Shown: positions 10,701 through 20,009, counted from the stretch's first letter. The stretch: 64,000 nt of DNA from Clostridiales bacterium (GCA_024684435.1 JAIKWV010000018.1:1-64000); one strand, 5' to 3'. Made by a program: numbers and translations. The notes: generated by a model from the letters alone, not told the origin.

Positions 10701-13700
10701 TACTTGTTAAACTGCTGCGGTATTTCTGAGCCGCCGTTTGTGTTGAATGTGATCGTGTATGTCGTTCTGATGTAGTACAGGTTAAGGACTGTGTCGCCTG
10801 TGCCGGCGATAGCGGTACTCAGCGTGCTTGTTGTCTCATCAAGCTCAAAGCCTGTGAGAGTGATGGGAGTCGCTGTTACCGTTGTGCCGGTGGTACCGGT
10901 GTAATCCTCCTGACTGTGGACAGCGAAGTCTCCGCTTACAGTCTCAACATTGTGAACGATCGAGTAAGGTGTATCGTTCCTGGGAATCCACTTTGCGTAT
11001 ACCGCGATGTTGGAATTGCCCATTACGCCGAATACGTGAGGATCGCCTGTGCACTCTGCATTGTCATACCAGCCGTCGAAGGTGTAGCCCGCCCTTACGG
11101 GAGCCTGTGTGGGAGCTGCTGTGTCGAAGCCCTCGTTGAATTCAACGCTTCTGTAAACGGTCTGAGTACCGTCGTTGAGCATGAAGTCGATAGTGAACAC
11201 GCTCTCTTCCCACTTAGCATAGAGGGTCGCACCGTTGAGCGGCATGGTTGAGAACACAAATTCATTTTCAAGGTCCGCGTCTGTGTACCAGCCTTCGAAT
11301 GTGGCGCCAAGCTTGTTGGGAGCTGTGGGAGCCGCAATAGCCGCACCGTAACGCGCGGTCATGGGAGCTACCGCGTCGCCGCCGTTGCTCTCGAAGGTGA
11401 TCGTATAGTTGTTTCTGTCATAGTACAGGTTGAGGACAAGCGGGTTGACCGATGAAACTGTGCCGGAAACGGTACTGTCATCCACATTGAGGTGGAAGCC
11501 CGGAATGGTCTTCTCTGTGGCGGTCACGATAGCGCCGTCGCTGCTCTGTATTATTGCTGCCTCGTTGATGGTGTACTCGTTATCGTTTGCGTTCTGTACA
11601 TAGTGGTTGACTGTGTAGCTGGCTGAGAGGAGAGTGAGGCTGTCAATAGCATCTCTGACATTGTACTCGTAGCTTCCTGCTTCACCGCTGACGCGGGTCT
11701 GATCCGCTATGGACAGACTCCAGTCTATGTCTTCCACGGCAAGGCGCAGTCTTTCGACCGAAGCCGCTGTGTAGATGCTTCTCAGGTATACCTCGTTAAA
11801 GGTCTGCCAACCGTTATAATTGGCAAGATCCGCCTCTGTGTATCCGGGCGGGATACGCATGAACTGAAGGAATACCGGCGTGTAGTTTGCACCCTTGGCC
11901 TCAAGGTGGTCAATGTATTCACCAAGCTGTCTGACATAATCGTCAACGATATACTGATAGGGCTTGGTAAGAACGTTCTTCTCCTGGATCTTTTCCGCAT
12001 AGTAGTCATCCATTGCCGCCACTGATTCGTCAGTGTACAGGTAAAGGGTGCTTCTGTTTACAGATGCGTAGAGTTCTTCAAACTCAGTAAAGTCTGCCTT
12101 AAGAAGAACAAGTCTGTGGTACTGTTCTGCTACGTTATTTATTATATCTACAAACTCATTGTAGTGAGGATACTTCGTTCCGAGATCTCCGAAATCTCTC
12201 GTCGCTCTGTTCACAGTGGACCTGAGACGGCTGGTGGAGGTGCTGTCGTAGTAACCGGAATTGATAGCATCCTGTGCGCTTGCCACAAGTTCATTGAAGC
12301 TGTGGTAACCGTAGCAGTTGGGATATTCATGGCCCTCGGGAGTGCTGGGGCATACTATGTCCATATCCCTTGAAAGCTCTTTGAGCTCGATGTTGTTATA
12401 TGCCGTGTTGATAGAGTCTACAAGAGCATTGACGTTCTCCTGATTTGCCTGCGGGAAGTACAGATTGTATGATACCGTTGCTGCTTCCACTGCCTCTGCA
12501 AGAGCGTCGAGGGAATAATTGGTGTAGTACTCTCTGGGATACCATCCGTAGGGGTTGCCGAGCTCCGCATAGTCACCGAACTCACTGTAATCCAGATCCT
12601 TGATCACACTTGCGGGAAGGATACTGTTCTGGGTCTTGGCTATAGTGACGTTCATCTGGTAGTAGTTTGCGCTCCATACCGGGTAGAGTGTCACTGAGCT
12701 TGCCGGGAATGCGGTGTTTTCGCCTATGAGCGTACCTGTTGTACTGTTCTCATTGGGGCTCCAACCGATGAGCCTGCGGTACTCTTCGCTTGTCGCGTTG
12801 TCATAAAGTAGGTCTGCATTGGGCATCTCGAAGAATCCGCCGTACTGACCGGTTATGGGTGCTGGAACAGTACCGGAGGTCGCGTTGGAGGCGTTGAAGG
12901 TAACGGTTACGGAATCCGGTGTCCAGTCAGCCACAAGTTCAAGGTTCTGTCTGGGCATGGTGGTGAATTCATAATCGTCGCCGTTGAGCGTCCATGCTCT
13001 GAATATAAAGCCTGCCTTTACGGGATTGGGCTGAGGCGCGCTGATGGTGGCGCCGTATGCCGCGACAAGATCGCTGACGGGGCTGCCGCCGTTGGAGTCA
13101 AAGGTTATTCTGTAGAGACCAGTCTGCCATATCGCGAACAGGCGCTGAGTACCGTAACCGACCTGATAGGTCGCGCCGTCACGGAATTCAACTTCTGTGC
13201 TGCCGAGATGTGTAGTCCAGCCTGCGAACTGATAGCCGGGAAGCGAATAGCCGAGGCTTGTCGATGTGGGCAGTCTCTTGTATTCGCCGAATATTCCCTT
13301 GAAGGTGACCTCGTCGCCTACGCCGCCGTTGGGATCAAGGATAATGTCATATTCCTGTCTTACATAGTACAGCTTAAGGATAAGGCTGCCGTCAACGGCG
13401 ATAACGCCGGAGGCTACGGTACCTACGACCGTCTCATCCCACACGAAGCCGTCGATCTCCATGGGCTGAGCGGTGATAGTCGAAAGGCTTGTGCCGGTAA
13501 GCTCCTGGACGATCTTTGTGCTCTCCTTGAATTCGCCGCTCAGCTCCTGTACATAGTGGTAAACCGTGTACGGGCTGGAGGTCTGAACCCACTGAGCGTA
13601 CAGATCGGTGTCGCTGGAGAACAGTACATCCTGCTGAGAGCCTGAATAGGTCGTACCGCCGTTATCACGTCTTGAGGTCCAATGATCGAACTCAAAGCCG

Positions 13701-16700
13701 GATCTTCTGAAGCTGGTGGGCGTGAGAGCCTGAGGAACACCGTAGAAGAAATACTGGATGTAGGTGTCTTCATTTTCGGGATGATCCGGATCAGTGCTGT
13801 CGTTTGAGTGATAAGTTACGGTATATGTGTTTCTGTTGTAGTAAACGTAGAGAATGGTGTCTCCGTCGCCGCCTACTTTTACATAATAGTCGTTGTTGTT
13901 CCAGGTGTAGCCTGAGAACGCTCTGTTGCTGTATGCGCTGGCATACTCAACAGAGTCTGTCTGTTTTCTGAGCAGCTGAGTAGCAAGCTCTACGGTGTAG
14001 TCGGTACGTTCCTCGTTCTGACCCATGAACTTGACCGTAAAGTCGACCGCCTGGCACTCCCACATAGCATAGAGGGTGACCTCCGCGCCGTTTGAGTAGG
14101 AGAGGTTCTTATACTTGACGATGCCGTTTCCATAGTAGTCGGCGCCGCTGCCGTCAGGCATGGTGTTCCACTTTGTGAAGGTGTAGCCGGGTCTTACGAA
14201 ACCGCAGGTCGCCAGTGTTCTCGCCACGTCACAGACGTGCTCGGTGGGCAGCGTCTCGCCGGTGGCGTCGTCTGAGTTCTTATTGTATATAACTGTATAT
14301 TCCGCCGCGATCCAGTGAGCGAAGAAGGTTCTTTCGTCCGCGAAATCAACCACCATGTCGCCCATGACCTGATCGTCGTTTTCATCGTACCAGTTATCGA
14401 ACACGAAGCCCTGCTTTGAAGGAACTGAGCTGGGGAATACGATGTTCTGACCGAAGGTGGGCAGAGTCGTTACATACTGCTGACCGTTGATCGAACCGCC
14501 CATGCAGTCCCATGTAACAGCTATCTTACAGGGAGTCCAGATAGCGTACAGGGTGAAGTTGCCGCCGTTTACGTTGGTGAGGTTTCTCAGAACATAAGGC
14601 TGCGGGTTGTTTGCCACATATTTAGCCGTCACGCCCGGTACGTCTGACCAGCCCGCGAAGTCATAACCCTCTCTTGAGGGGAATGCCACGGTCTGGCTCG
14701 CGCCCGCGGTGAGAACGAATGTGAAATCAACGTCGTAATACAGGGTCAGAGGAGCCGGTACGTTCCAGGCATCGTCAGCGTTACCGTCGAATACCAGGTT
14801 GTAGGAGTTCCTCTCCCAGATCGCGTACAGGTCCTTATCGGACTCGCTGTTCAATGTGAAGGAAGCTTCATCGTCGTAATTCTTGTAGGAGGAGTTTTCG
14901 GTCTCCGACCAACCGATGAAGTAGTAACCTTCTTTTATGAACGCGTTCTTGAACAGGGTCTCTGTTGAACCGTACGCCATAAGCTGACCGCCCATCGCGC
15001 CGCCGGTGTTTCCGCTGCCGTGGAAGATGATCCTGTACATGTTCGCGCCCCATACAGCGTAAAGGAAGATACCCTTTGTCTGCATGATGAAGACACCCTG
15101 ATCAACGTACTGATACACGCCTCTGTTGGCGTCTTCCTGGGTGGTTGCCCAGCCCATGAACATAAAGCCTGCTTTAACGAACTGATTTTCATTAAGATTT
15201 ACAATGTCCGCGAAATGCACCTGCTGAGCCGCCATGCTGCCGGAGGTGTTTCCGTTACCGTTAAATATGATGTTGTAGAGACGGGGGCTCCACTGAGCGA
15301 AGAGGGTTATGATCTCGCCGTCGCGGGAAGCCATATCCATGTAGGGATGTCCTGCCTCATACTGTACCTCGCTGGTGGATGTGAGAGACCAGCCTGTGAA
15401 GGAGTAACCCTCACGCTCGTACTCGCAGTCAGCCATGAGGTAATTCTCTGCGAAGTTGACCGTTACGTCGGGCATATCGCCGCTGGGATCTTCGCCGACA
15501 TAAACAGCGTCCACCGCGTTCTTGTCGAATCTGAGTACATATGACTGCTGCTGCCAGTGAGCATAGAACACCGTCTCGCCGGTGACCTTTACAAGGTCGC
15601 TGCTCTTTATCTGAGTGCCGCCTGTCTGCTCGGTGAACCAGCCCGCGAATGCCCAACCGTTCTTGGTAGGCTCATTCTGAGGCATGAACTGGGAGTAGGG
15701 CTGATCATATATAACATCTATAAATATCTCTGTTTCGGCTGTTGCCGTCCATACACCGCCGTTAGCTCTCCAAACCGTTCTGAAGGGCAGAGCCTCCCAG
15801 ACAGCGTAGAAGATAAGCGTTGGCGGCTGGCCGAAGTAGTTGCCCTCTGAAAGGTTGGAGGTGATCTCCTGACCCGCTTCGTACTGAACGGAGGCGCCTA
15901 CTTCACGGTCGTCCCAACCGAGGAAGGTGTAGCCCGTTCTTGTGGGGGTCTGGGTGGGTATTGTAAATGTTACGCCGTAGGTGACATCCAAAGTGTCCGG
16001 CGCGTTTTCGCCGCCCTTTGCGTCAAAGGCGATGAGGTAATGGTTGGCAAGCCATTTTGCATAATAGGTCACAGCGTCCGTTACCGTCTCGGTCTCGCCA
16101 ATGTCATGACCTACTCCGCGGAAGTCGGGGTTATCGAACCATCCGTAGAAGGTGTGACCTACCCATGAAGTGTTGGGGAATGTGAAGGTGGTGCCGTGGA
16201 TCTGCTGTGAAAGCTTGTTGTACTCCAGATTGGGGGCACCGTTTGCCACAAAGTTGATATCGAATGCATTGTGGCTCCAGATCGCGAACAGTTTGAACAC
16301 GCTGCCGTCAACTGTTGTAAGATTGGAAACGGAATCGCCGGGAGCATAGCTTGTACCGGATATGCCGGAATCCTTTGTTGACCATGTCACGAAAGTCCAG
16401 CCGACCCTCTTGGGAACGGTTGTGGGAATGGTGTAAGTATTATTGTATATAGCCGCGATATCTTCGGGGAAGTCGGATATAGCTCCGCCCTCAGCCGCAT
16501 TCTGCTCAAACTTGATGGTGTACTCGCTGGGCTTGAAGCGGCCCTTGATTATTACGTTGTGCTCACCCATGGTGAATACGGCGCCGTCTGCGCTGTAGGG
16601 GTTGGTGAGACGGCCGGAGTCGCCTTCGATCTTCCATTCAACGAAGTTGTAGCCGGTAGCGGGCTCCGCCGTAAGGTTAAGGGTCTCGCCCTGCTCAAGG

Positions 16701-19600
16701 CTGGCGCTGGTGGGAGATACCGTGCCGCCCACGGGAGTGGTGACGCCCATGGTGTTTTCGCCGATTATCTGTATAGACTTGGTGAAGCAGATGTAATATC
16801 TTGCGTTTGTGAGATTTGAAGCGGGAATAAATACGTATGTGCCGTTCGACGTGTTGGGAGTGCTGGGAAGAAGGTTGCCCTCTCCGTCACGGAATTCTAC
16901 TCCCCAACCTGTGCTGGGTGTGGCGATGAACTGGATCGCGCCCAGATTGTTGGTGGAAACAGAAGCGGTACCGTTTACTATAAAATCATTTGATTTTATA
17001 TACATTATATTACTGCCGCTGTCAAAGGTGGTGTCAGCCGGAAGCTTGCGAACCATGACCCAGTTGTTGGAAAGGACCAGGTTGTTTGCGTTTTTGGCAC
17101 CGTAGAGACGGATGTTGTTATTGCTGACTACCGTACAGTTTACTATACTTGCGTCAGAGCCCTGTCCGGAGGACGCCGCGTAGCCGGTGATACCGCCTAC
17201 GTTGCCGCCGTTGAGCGTACCGTTCAATACAACATGAACGTTGTTGACGGTGGAATCTCTGAGCTCACCTATAAAGCCCACGTTTCCGTTGGAGTTTACA
17301 AGTATAGTATCATTAAGATTTACATAAAGGTTCTTGACCACAGCGCCGCTGTTGAGCTTGCCGAAGAAGCCGCCGTAGGTGCCGCCGTGGATCTCACCGT
17401 TTACATTTATAGTATGGTTTTGACCGTCGTATGAACCGTGGAATTCATCAATGAGCGTAAAGGTCTCATTGTAGTCAATGTCGGCCGTCTGCCTGAAATA
17501 CATTCCCTCGGCGTACAGCGGTACATAGAACGTATCGTCTATCGCGCCGAGATGGTCGGCATTGGCTATCTTGAAGGGATCGTATTCCGAACCGTGACCG
17601 CCGCCGAAGCCGCACTTCCACTTAGCGTAAAGTGTGTGCTCTCCGTTTACGGAAACAACGGAGCTTGAGGTCACCTTATCGGTGTACTGACCTGTGGCGG
17701 AGTCATAATGAAGATACCAGCCCTGGAAGTCCCAGCCTGTCATGGTAGGCGACGCAAGGGTGCCATATGCCTTACCGAAGGTGGCTGAAAAACTGTTGGG
17801 GTTATTGGTGCTTGTAAGGTAGGGTCTGTGGCCCAGTCCCTCCGGGTCATAATCGTACTGGATAGTGTAAGTCGCCGTGGTGTATGTAAAGACATGTGTA
17901 ATGTCCTTCTGGCGGTTCGTCACTATGCGCTCATTATCCGGGTACGGGGGAGGATTGTAACCCGTATACTCGTTGGGTCTGAAGATGAGCGTTGCGCCGG
18001 AGAAGAATTTGCCGGTCTCAATAACCGTCGCGTAGCCGTTCTCTACCGTGTAATTTTTGCCGTCTACAGTTATAACACTGCCGTTCGCGCCGGGGAGCTT
18101 GTGCTGCACCGTATATGTGCACTGCTTACGTCCGGCGGAAGTAAGGTTGTTGCCCGCCGTCTTAAGAGCATTGTTTGCCGCCGTGATCTCGTTCTGTGAG
18201 GCTCTGGGATTACCCAGTGTCCTTATAGCTGTGAGCAACGCGCCTTCGTAAGCCGCTTTCTGAGTGGCGGAATAGTCGTTCAGCTGGAGGCCCTTGTTCA
18301 CCCAGGTGTTTACGGTCTCACGGAGAGCCTGCTTGTCGACAAAGTTTACCTTAAGAATGGTATCAAGGTTGAGGGTTGACGTTCCGTCGTTTTCGCCTCT
18401 GTAGCCTTGGTTGGCACGGATGGTGTATTGCTTGCTGTTGCCAGCCGCGACATCAGGAATGGCGCCGCTGAGCTCATACAGACCGTAGCCGTAAGCGTCG
18501 CTCTTTGTGGCGTCGCCCCACACCTCACCTGACGCGGTTATCGCACCGTCGGTGGAAGCGATGCTTCTCATTCCCAGAGAAAGCAGCTGTTTATAGTAGA
18601 ACTGCATAAGACCCGCAGTAAAATAAGGGATCTGATTGTAATTGTCGTGACGGCTCTTATCAATGGTAATTATACCTGTACCGCCGGTAACCGTATAACT
18701 GTCACCGGGGCTCTCCTTGTAGCCGGTAACAACACCGCCGTTGGCCTTGTTGGCAAAGTAGTTCTGGTTGGAACCGATACCGCCGGAAAGCGCGCCGTAA
18801 TCAGCAGCGCCGCCCTGATTGGCATCGCCGCCGTTGGGGATATAGTCGGACCTGCCGTTCCATGTTTCATTCAGGGTATATTGGATATACAGCGGGGAGC
18901 TGGTGCGCAGGGAACCGGTCTTTTTCCGGGACGGCTCAACAAATTTGGACTCTTTGTTACCGCCGGTGACCGAGTGTATACCGTTGAGGAAAGCAAAGGA
19001 AGTAACACCGTAATCCGGGTATGTATACCAAGTCCAGATGATTTTGATCTCATCGCCCTTACGCTTAACGCCCTGCTGAACGCCTGCCTGAGCAAGTGAG
19101 GGAGCATAGACGTAGGTGTAGGCTTTGGCAACATAGTCGACCCCGTCAACGGTGTAAGTGAAGGTCCACTCGATTTCGGAATCCTCTGTGCTGGAAGCCG
19201 CTGTACCGCCCATGATCTTCAGGGCATAGTAGCTTCCGGTCTTTGTGCCGTTGCGCACCAGATTAACGTCAGCGCCTTCATAGGTGACATCGATCTCTGT
19301 GCCGTCATCAACTGTCACATTGTTTTTCAACTGGAAGGTGATGTAGCCCTCGGTTGTGGCGTTTTTGCCGGGCACGACACCGCCGCCCATGTACTTACCG
19401 AAGGTGGCAGTACCGGGCAGAAGGTAGATGACCTCCGGCACCACTATGCCGATCTCCGGCACTTCGCGCTGTGTCGACTCGTTGTTTAACAACTGCGTCT
19501 GAGCGGAAGCGCTGAACAGGCCGGCTCCGAGGTTTGTCATTATGCTGGTGACCATAGTCAGGCACAACAACAAGCTTAAGAGTCTTTTTGTCATTTTCAT
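4721..19600 (-). CDS. 4959-residue secreted repeat protein (InlB/MucBP-type repeats, dockerin-like C-terminus)
   Basis: The frame also opens at 19618, but GGAGGT at 19616-19611 sits 10 bases before the ATG at 19600, which starts a clean signal peptide (MKMTKRLLSLLLCLTM...SASA). Residues ~40-420 are an unassigned N-terminal domain and ~421-490 a FIVAR-like segment. An InlB B unit at ~573-662 is followed by a GLUG-like region at ~667-880 and a divergent InlB unit at ~942-1033. Many InlB B repeats run to ~2310. A helical, non-repeat block occupies ~2313-2655, then alternating MucBP-like and InlB units run to ~3365. Twenty-two tandem ~62-residue units fill ~3366-4727. One more InlB unit follows, and the last ~90 residues are dockerin-like (FGDVDGDGRFTANDI, then a degenerate second EF-hand-like loop). 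There is no LPXTG motif and no catalytic domain. A surface adhesin or scaffold role is inferred. Attachment may go through the dockerin-like end. Confidence 0.92.
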   Translation of the reverse strand: MKMTKRLLSLLLCLTMVTSIMTNLGAGLFSASAQTQLLNNESTQREVPEIGIVVPEVIYLLPGTATFGKYMGGGVVPGKNATTEGYITFQLKNNVTVDDGTEIDVTYEGADVNLVRNGTKTGSYYALKIMGGTAASSTEDSEIEWTFTYTVDGVDYVAKAYTYVYAPSLAQAGVQQGVKRKGDEIKIIWTWYTYPDYGVTSFAFLNGIHSVTGGNKESKFVEPSRKKTGSLRTSSPLYIQYTLNETWNGRSDYIPNGGDANQGGAADYGALSGGIGSNQNYFANKANGGVVTGYKESPGDSYTVTGGTGIITIDKSRHDNYNQIPYFTAGLMQFYYKQLLSLGMRSIASTDGAITASGEVWGDATKSDAYGYGLYELSGAIPDVAAGNSKQYTIRANQGYRGENDGTSTLNLDTILKVNFVDKQALRETVNTWVNKGLQLNDYSATQKAAYEGALLTAIRTLGNPRASQNEITAANNALKTAGNNLTSAGRKQCTYTVQHKLPGANGSVITVDGKNYTVENGYATVIETGKFFSGATLIFRPNEYTGYNPPPYPDNERIVTNRQKDITHVFTYTTATYTIQYDYDPEGLGHRPYLTSTNNPNSFSATFGKAYGTLASPTMTGWDFQGWYLHYDSATGQYTDKVTSSSVVSVNGEHTLYAKWKCGFGGGHGSEYDPFKIANADHLGAIDDTFYVPLYAEGMYFRQTADIDYNETFTLIDEFHGSYDGQNHTINVNGEIHGGTYGGFFGKLNSGAVVKNLYVNLNDTILVNSNGNVGFIGELRDSTVNNVHVVLNGTLNGGNVGGITGYAASSGQGSDASIVNCTVVSNNNIRLYGAKNANNLVLSNNWVMVRKLPADTTFDSGSNIMYIKSNDFIVNGTASVSTNNLGAIQFIATPSTGWGVEFRDGEGNLLPSTPNTSNGTYVFIPASNLTNARYYICFTKSIQIIGENTMGVTTPVGGTVSPTSASLEQGETLNLTAEPATGYNFVEWKIEGDSGRLTNPYSADGAVFTMGEHNVIIKGRFKPSEYTIKFEQNAAEGGAISDFPEDIAAIYNNTYTIPTTVPKRVGWTFVTWSTKDSGISGTSYAPGDSVSNLTTVDGSVFKLFAIWSHNAFDINFVANGAPNLEYNKLSQQIHGTTFTFPNTSWVGHTFYGWFDNPDFRGVGHDIGETETVTDAVTYYAKWLANHYLIAFDAKGGENAPDTLDVTYGVTFTIPTQTPTRTGYTFLGWDDREVGASVQYEAGQEITSNLSEGNYFGQPPTLIFYAVWEALPFRTVWRANGGVWTATAETEIFIDVIYDQPYSQFMPQNEPTKNGWAFAGWFTEQTGGTQIKSSDLVKVTGETVFYAHWQQQSYVLRFDKNAVDAVYVGEDPSGDMPDVTVNFAENYLMADCEYEREGYSFTGWSLTSTSEVQYEAGHPYMDMASRDGEIITLFAQWSPRLYNIIFNGNGNTSGSMAAQQVHFADIVNLNENQFVKAGFMFMGWATTQEDANRGVYQYVDQGVFIMQTKGIFLYAVWGANMYRIIFHGSGNTGGAMGGQLMAYGSTETLFKNAFIKEGYYFIGWSETENSSYKNYDDEASFTLNSESDKDLYAIWERNSYNLVFDGNADDAWNVPAPLTLYYDVDFTFVLTAGASQTVAFPSREGYDFAGWSDVPGVTAKYVANNPQPYVLRNLTNVNGGNFTLYAIWTPCKIAVTWDCMGGSINGQQYVTTLPTFGQNIVFPSSVPSKQGFVFDNWYDENDDQVMGDMVVDFADERTFFAHWIAAEYTVIYNKNSDDATGETLPTEHVCDVARTLATCGFVRPGYTFTKWNTMPDGSGADYYGNGIVKYKNLSYSNGAEVTLYAMWECQAVDFTVKFMGQNEERTDYTVELATQLLRKQTDSVEYASAYSNRAFSGYTWNNNDYYVKVGGDGDTILYVYYNRNTYTVTYHSNDSTDPDHPENEDTYIQYFFYGVPQALTPTSFRRSGFEFDHWTSRRDNGGTTYSGSQQDVLFSSDTDLYAQWVQTSSPYTVYHYVQELSGEFKESTKIVQELTGTSLSTITAQPMEIDGFVWDETVVGTVASGVIAVDGSLILKLYYVRQEYDIILDPNGGVGDEVTFKGIFGEYKRLPTSTSLGYSLPGYQFAGWTTHLGSTEVEFRDGATYQVGYGTQRLFAIWQTGLYRITFDSNGGSPVSDLVAAYGATISAPQPNPVKAGFIFRAWTLNGDDYEFTTMPRQNLELVADWTPDSVTVTFNASNATSGTVPAPITGQYGGFFEMPNADLLYDNATSEEYRRLIGWSPNENSTTGTLIGENTAFPASSVTLYPVWSANYYQMNVTIAKTQNSILPASVIKDLDYSEFGDYAELGNPYGWYPREYYTNYSLDALAEAVEAATVSYNLYFPQANQENVNALVDSINTAYNNIELKELSRDMDIVCPSTPEGHEYPNCYGYHSFNELVASAQDAINSGYYDSTSTSRLRSTVNRATRDFGDLGTKYPHYNEFVDIINNVAEQYHRLVLLKADFTEFEELYASVNRSTLYLYTDESVAAMDDYYAEKIQEKNVLTKPYQYIVDDYVRQLGEYIDHLEAKGANYTPVFLQFMRIPPGYTEADLANYNGWQTFNEVYLRSIYTAASVERLRLAVEDIDWSLSIADQTRVSGEAGSYEYNVRDAIDSLTLLSASYTVNHYVQNANDNEYTINEAAIIQSSDGAIVTATEKTIPGFHLNVDDSTVSGTVSSVNPLVLNLYYDRNNYTITFESNGGDAVAPMTARYGAAIAAPTAPNKLGATFEGWYTDADLENEFVFSTMPLNGATLYAKWEESVFTIDFMLNDGTQTVYRSVEFNEGFDTAAPTQAPVRAGYTFDGWYDNAECTGDPHVFGVMGNSNIAVYAKWIPRNDTPYSIVHNVETVSGDFAVHSQEDYTGTTGTTVTATPITLTGFELDETTSTLSTAIAGTGDTVLNLYYIRTTYTITFNTNGGSEIPQQFNKYGKVISAPSNPTKTGYVFGGWKLNGSVFIFSTMPAENITLDATWTPATNTPYTVKRYTQDTDLVGYTEYSSDILAGTTDAPVTANMGPIAGFTLDETKGTRSGVVAADGSLVLTLYYSRNSYTISFNSNGGSSVDSITQLYGTVVAAPENPQYPGYTFVKWQNAIGEDYTFTTMPAENIELTAVWATAENTPYNVEYYQENLDGTFTKVETATFSGKTNTLVNAEARTYTGFVLDETSSTTSGIVLPDGSLTLVMRYVRSQVTITFNTNGGNSVAPITAKYGAVVSAPSNPTKRGSIFNGWLDENGVAYAFTTMPASDITLYADWTLDPNTPYAVEYYWQDVGASTYTLHETLELSGEPGQPVSATVKAYDGFECDTYSSVLNGSIAGDGSLVLRVYYYRNYYSITFIVDEIGYEEQYSYEFGAEVTPAEDPDPPFGYVFSGWQNVPATMPAENLEIYGTFETITYKVTYLVDGEVFATRNYAPEIEIPVLEITPSKPGNDFSSWNGLPRYMPYYDITVTAVFTPRVYTLTYKAEGEVVTTQTYSYGDTVTAPAETPSKTGYTFVRWNDLPETMPSNDVTVTAAFSINTYNINYVVDGEPYGEPQQVVYGAVVTPIAELSRTGYTFSGWQGVPETMPANDVTVTGSFTAIDYTVTYYVDGVYYDEQTWHYDDTIEALAVPTKVGYQFSGWQNLPEKMPAEDVIATGVFTIRSYKVFYVVDGAAYGDQTYEYNTTIRPMAVPAEREGYVFSGWSSIPELMPDHDVTVIGEFIAKQFKVTFNVDGVKYDEKLVSFGSEITLPIDPSKTGYEFKGWKNLPATMPAEDIVLEADFAVKAYTITYKVDGEDYDTQTCNYGTTVVPIAEPSARVGYTFSGWQNVPETMPAENITVTGEFTARMYKVTFMDGDDVYAEIDSAFGAEPTVPQENPSRIGYTFRGWLGLPETMPANDITVTADYIVNSYRIYYFVDSELYETQYYNYSAEITPAVYPEAREGYTFSGWNNLPETMPASDLNIVGTFSPNIYRVTYYLDGEIYDTYTRIFGATLTQLPDPEAREGYTFSGWSNLPATMPAEDVDVSGSFLANTYQIFYFLDGEPYGASSYKYGDAVTAIDAPPAKTGYTFGGWQDVPETMPADNVNVYGVYNVNAYNINFYIDGEYDSSTPVNYGADVVIDYVPTKEGHEFNGWQDVPDVMPAEDVDVHGTFSPLSYKVTYISEGEYYGEEMFVYGTYVEPTIEEPTKTGYRFMNWLGIPEKMPAEDITLTAYFVINTYNVTYFIDGVQYGEPDEYEYQAPITLREEPEEITGYTFTGWSEIPETMPAYDLQVVGSYTHTLYTVTYYVDSVYFTVQSYYYGDQIVAPTEIPEKEGCTFGGWSEIPDMMPNENIEINGTFVPKEYNIIYKLDGEVYMTVPCTYTHHIEPIAAPPREGYQFDGWEGLPSAMPAHDVETTGSYSLATFKIIYYVDGAKYAEDEYLYTATVTPRPALPNKTGYVFSGWSEIPETMPSYNVEVFGEYILDSFTVTYMMDGEVYAEQTYASGETIVPPAAPTAPTGYVFGGWAGLPTVMPIKNLTVTGSFKKGTYKITYYVDGEQYAEDTYEYQQAVTPKPIPGTRTGYDFTGWTEIPETMPANNVSVYGNYVAKTYEINYYIDGVKVGTTYHAYGSTVSPLADQQRTGYTFDGWVGVPETMPANDVEVTGTFTINQYTITYVVDGEEYTVQTYDYDALITPPADPQKENSTFSGWVDLPAKMPADNIVINGSFERNKALVTFSLNGGTGTLPSSILDYVGTDVVLPAQGDITYGSREFLGWSTKQDGTADDVLTSFAIPASGATLYAIWSEAQIELVAKDGSGTYVDDTNGIIFGVEMNLSEADLRDRFIEVTGNGTIEIAASGRRMGTGTIITLCDAAGNELKSYYLVVFGDVDGDGRFTANDITAANDGLVNGFELDCYRVAANVFISPRNDRFNKDDVAELTRMFNEGLSQSEIADTLAYYSGLV
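5420..9500 (-). repeat. 22 tandem ~62-residue (≈186 bp) coding repeats
   Basis: Each unit follows the pattern YxVTYYVDGxxY, then TGYTFSGW, then PETMPAxDVTVTG plus a terminal F or Y. I counted 22 consecutive units before the frame returns to an ordinary InlB unit. The units are well aligned in protein but clearly diverged in DNA, so the array is old or selected against recombination. Confidence 0.9.
11620..12660 (-). other. Helical non-repeat block inside the giant protein
   Basis: Residues ~2313-2655 break the beta-rich repeat pattern. The block lacks the GW/AKW hallmarks. It is rich in A, E, L and Y with stretches such as LDALAEAVEAA and SFNELVASAQDAI, typical of FIVAR-like three-helix spacers. 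It probably acts as a stalk or spacer, or as a separate binding module. Confidence 0.6.
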
Positions 19601-19949
19601 ACGACTTTGTACCTCCATCTGTTAAAATTTTGCTCCTTTAAACGACCGCTCTCCGGGCTGATGATCCACGTTTTCGGTCCGTTTACCGGTCATTTTGAGA
19701 GAGCAATGTGCTAATTATACAGATACATTGTTATAGTACCACCTAAATCGCCGTTTGTCAATATTTTATAATCATTTTTATAATAATTTTTATTTTTGTA
19801 TAATGTGTATATTTCGTTTGTGTATTTTGTACATTTTACAGGAATTAAACGAAATGTTAACACTTTATTCATTCTTATGTGTTAAAATTCATATTTGCGT
19901 AAGTTTATCATGTTTTTTTGTTTTCATTGATTTTTCGGGGCAAAAAGCC

Positions 19950-19990
19950 CCGTAGGGGTCAACGACCTCGGCGACCCTCATACAATGAGC
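19950..19990. repeat. Dispersed intergenic repeat, copy 2
   Basis: The segment starts CCGTAGGGGTCAACGACC, continues with CTCGGC, and ends with ACCCTCATACAATGAGC. It matches copy 1 at 4495-4571 at most positions. Confidence 0.7.
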
Positions 19991-20009
19991 GTGGACAATA
20001 CCCGCCCAT

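Noticed and set aside
15020..15544. Plus-strand 174-codon frame within the giant gene
   Set aside because: Antisense shadow of InlB repeats with no start signal and no recognisable product.
19601..19618. Upstream ATG for the giant protein
   Set aside because: That ATG is part of the ATGGAGGT ribosome-binding region of the ATG at 19600, which also gives the better signal peptide.
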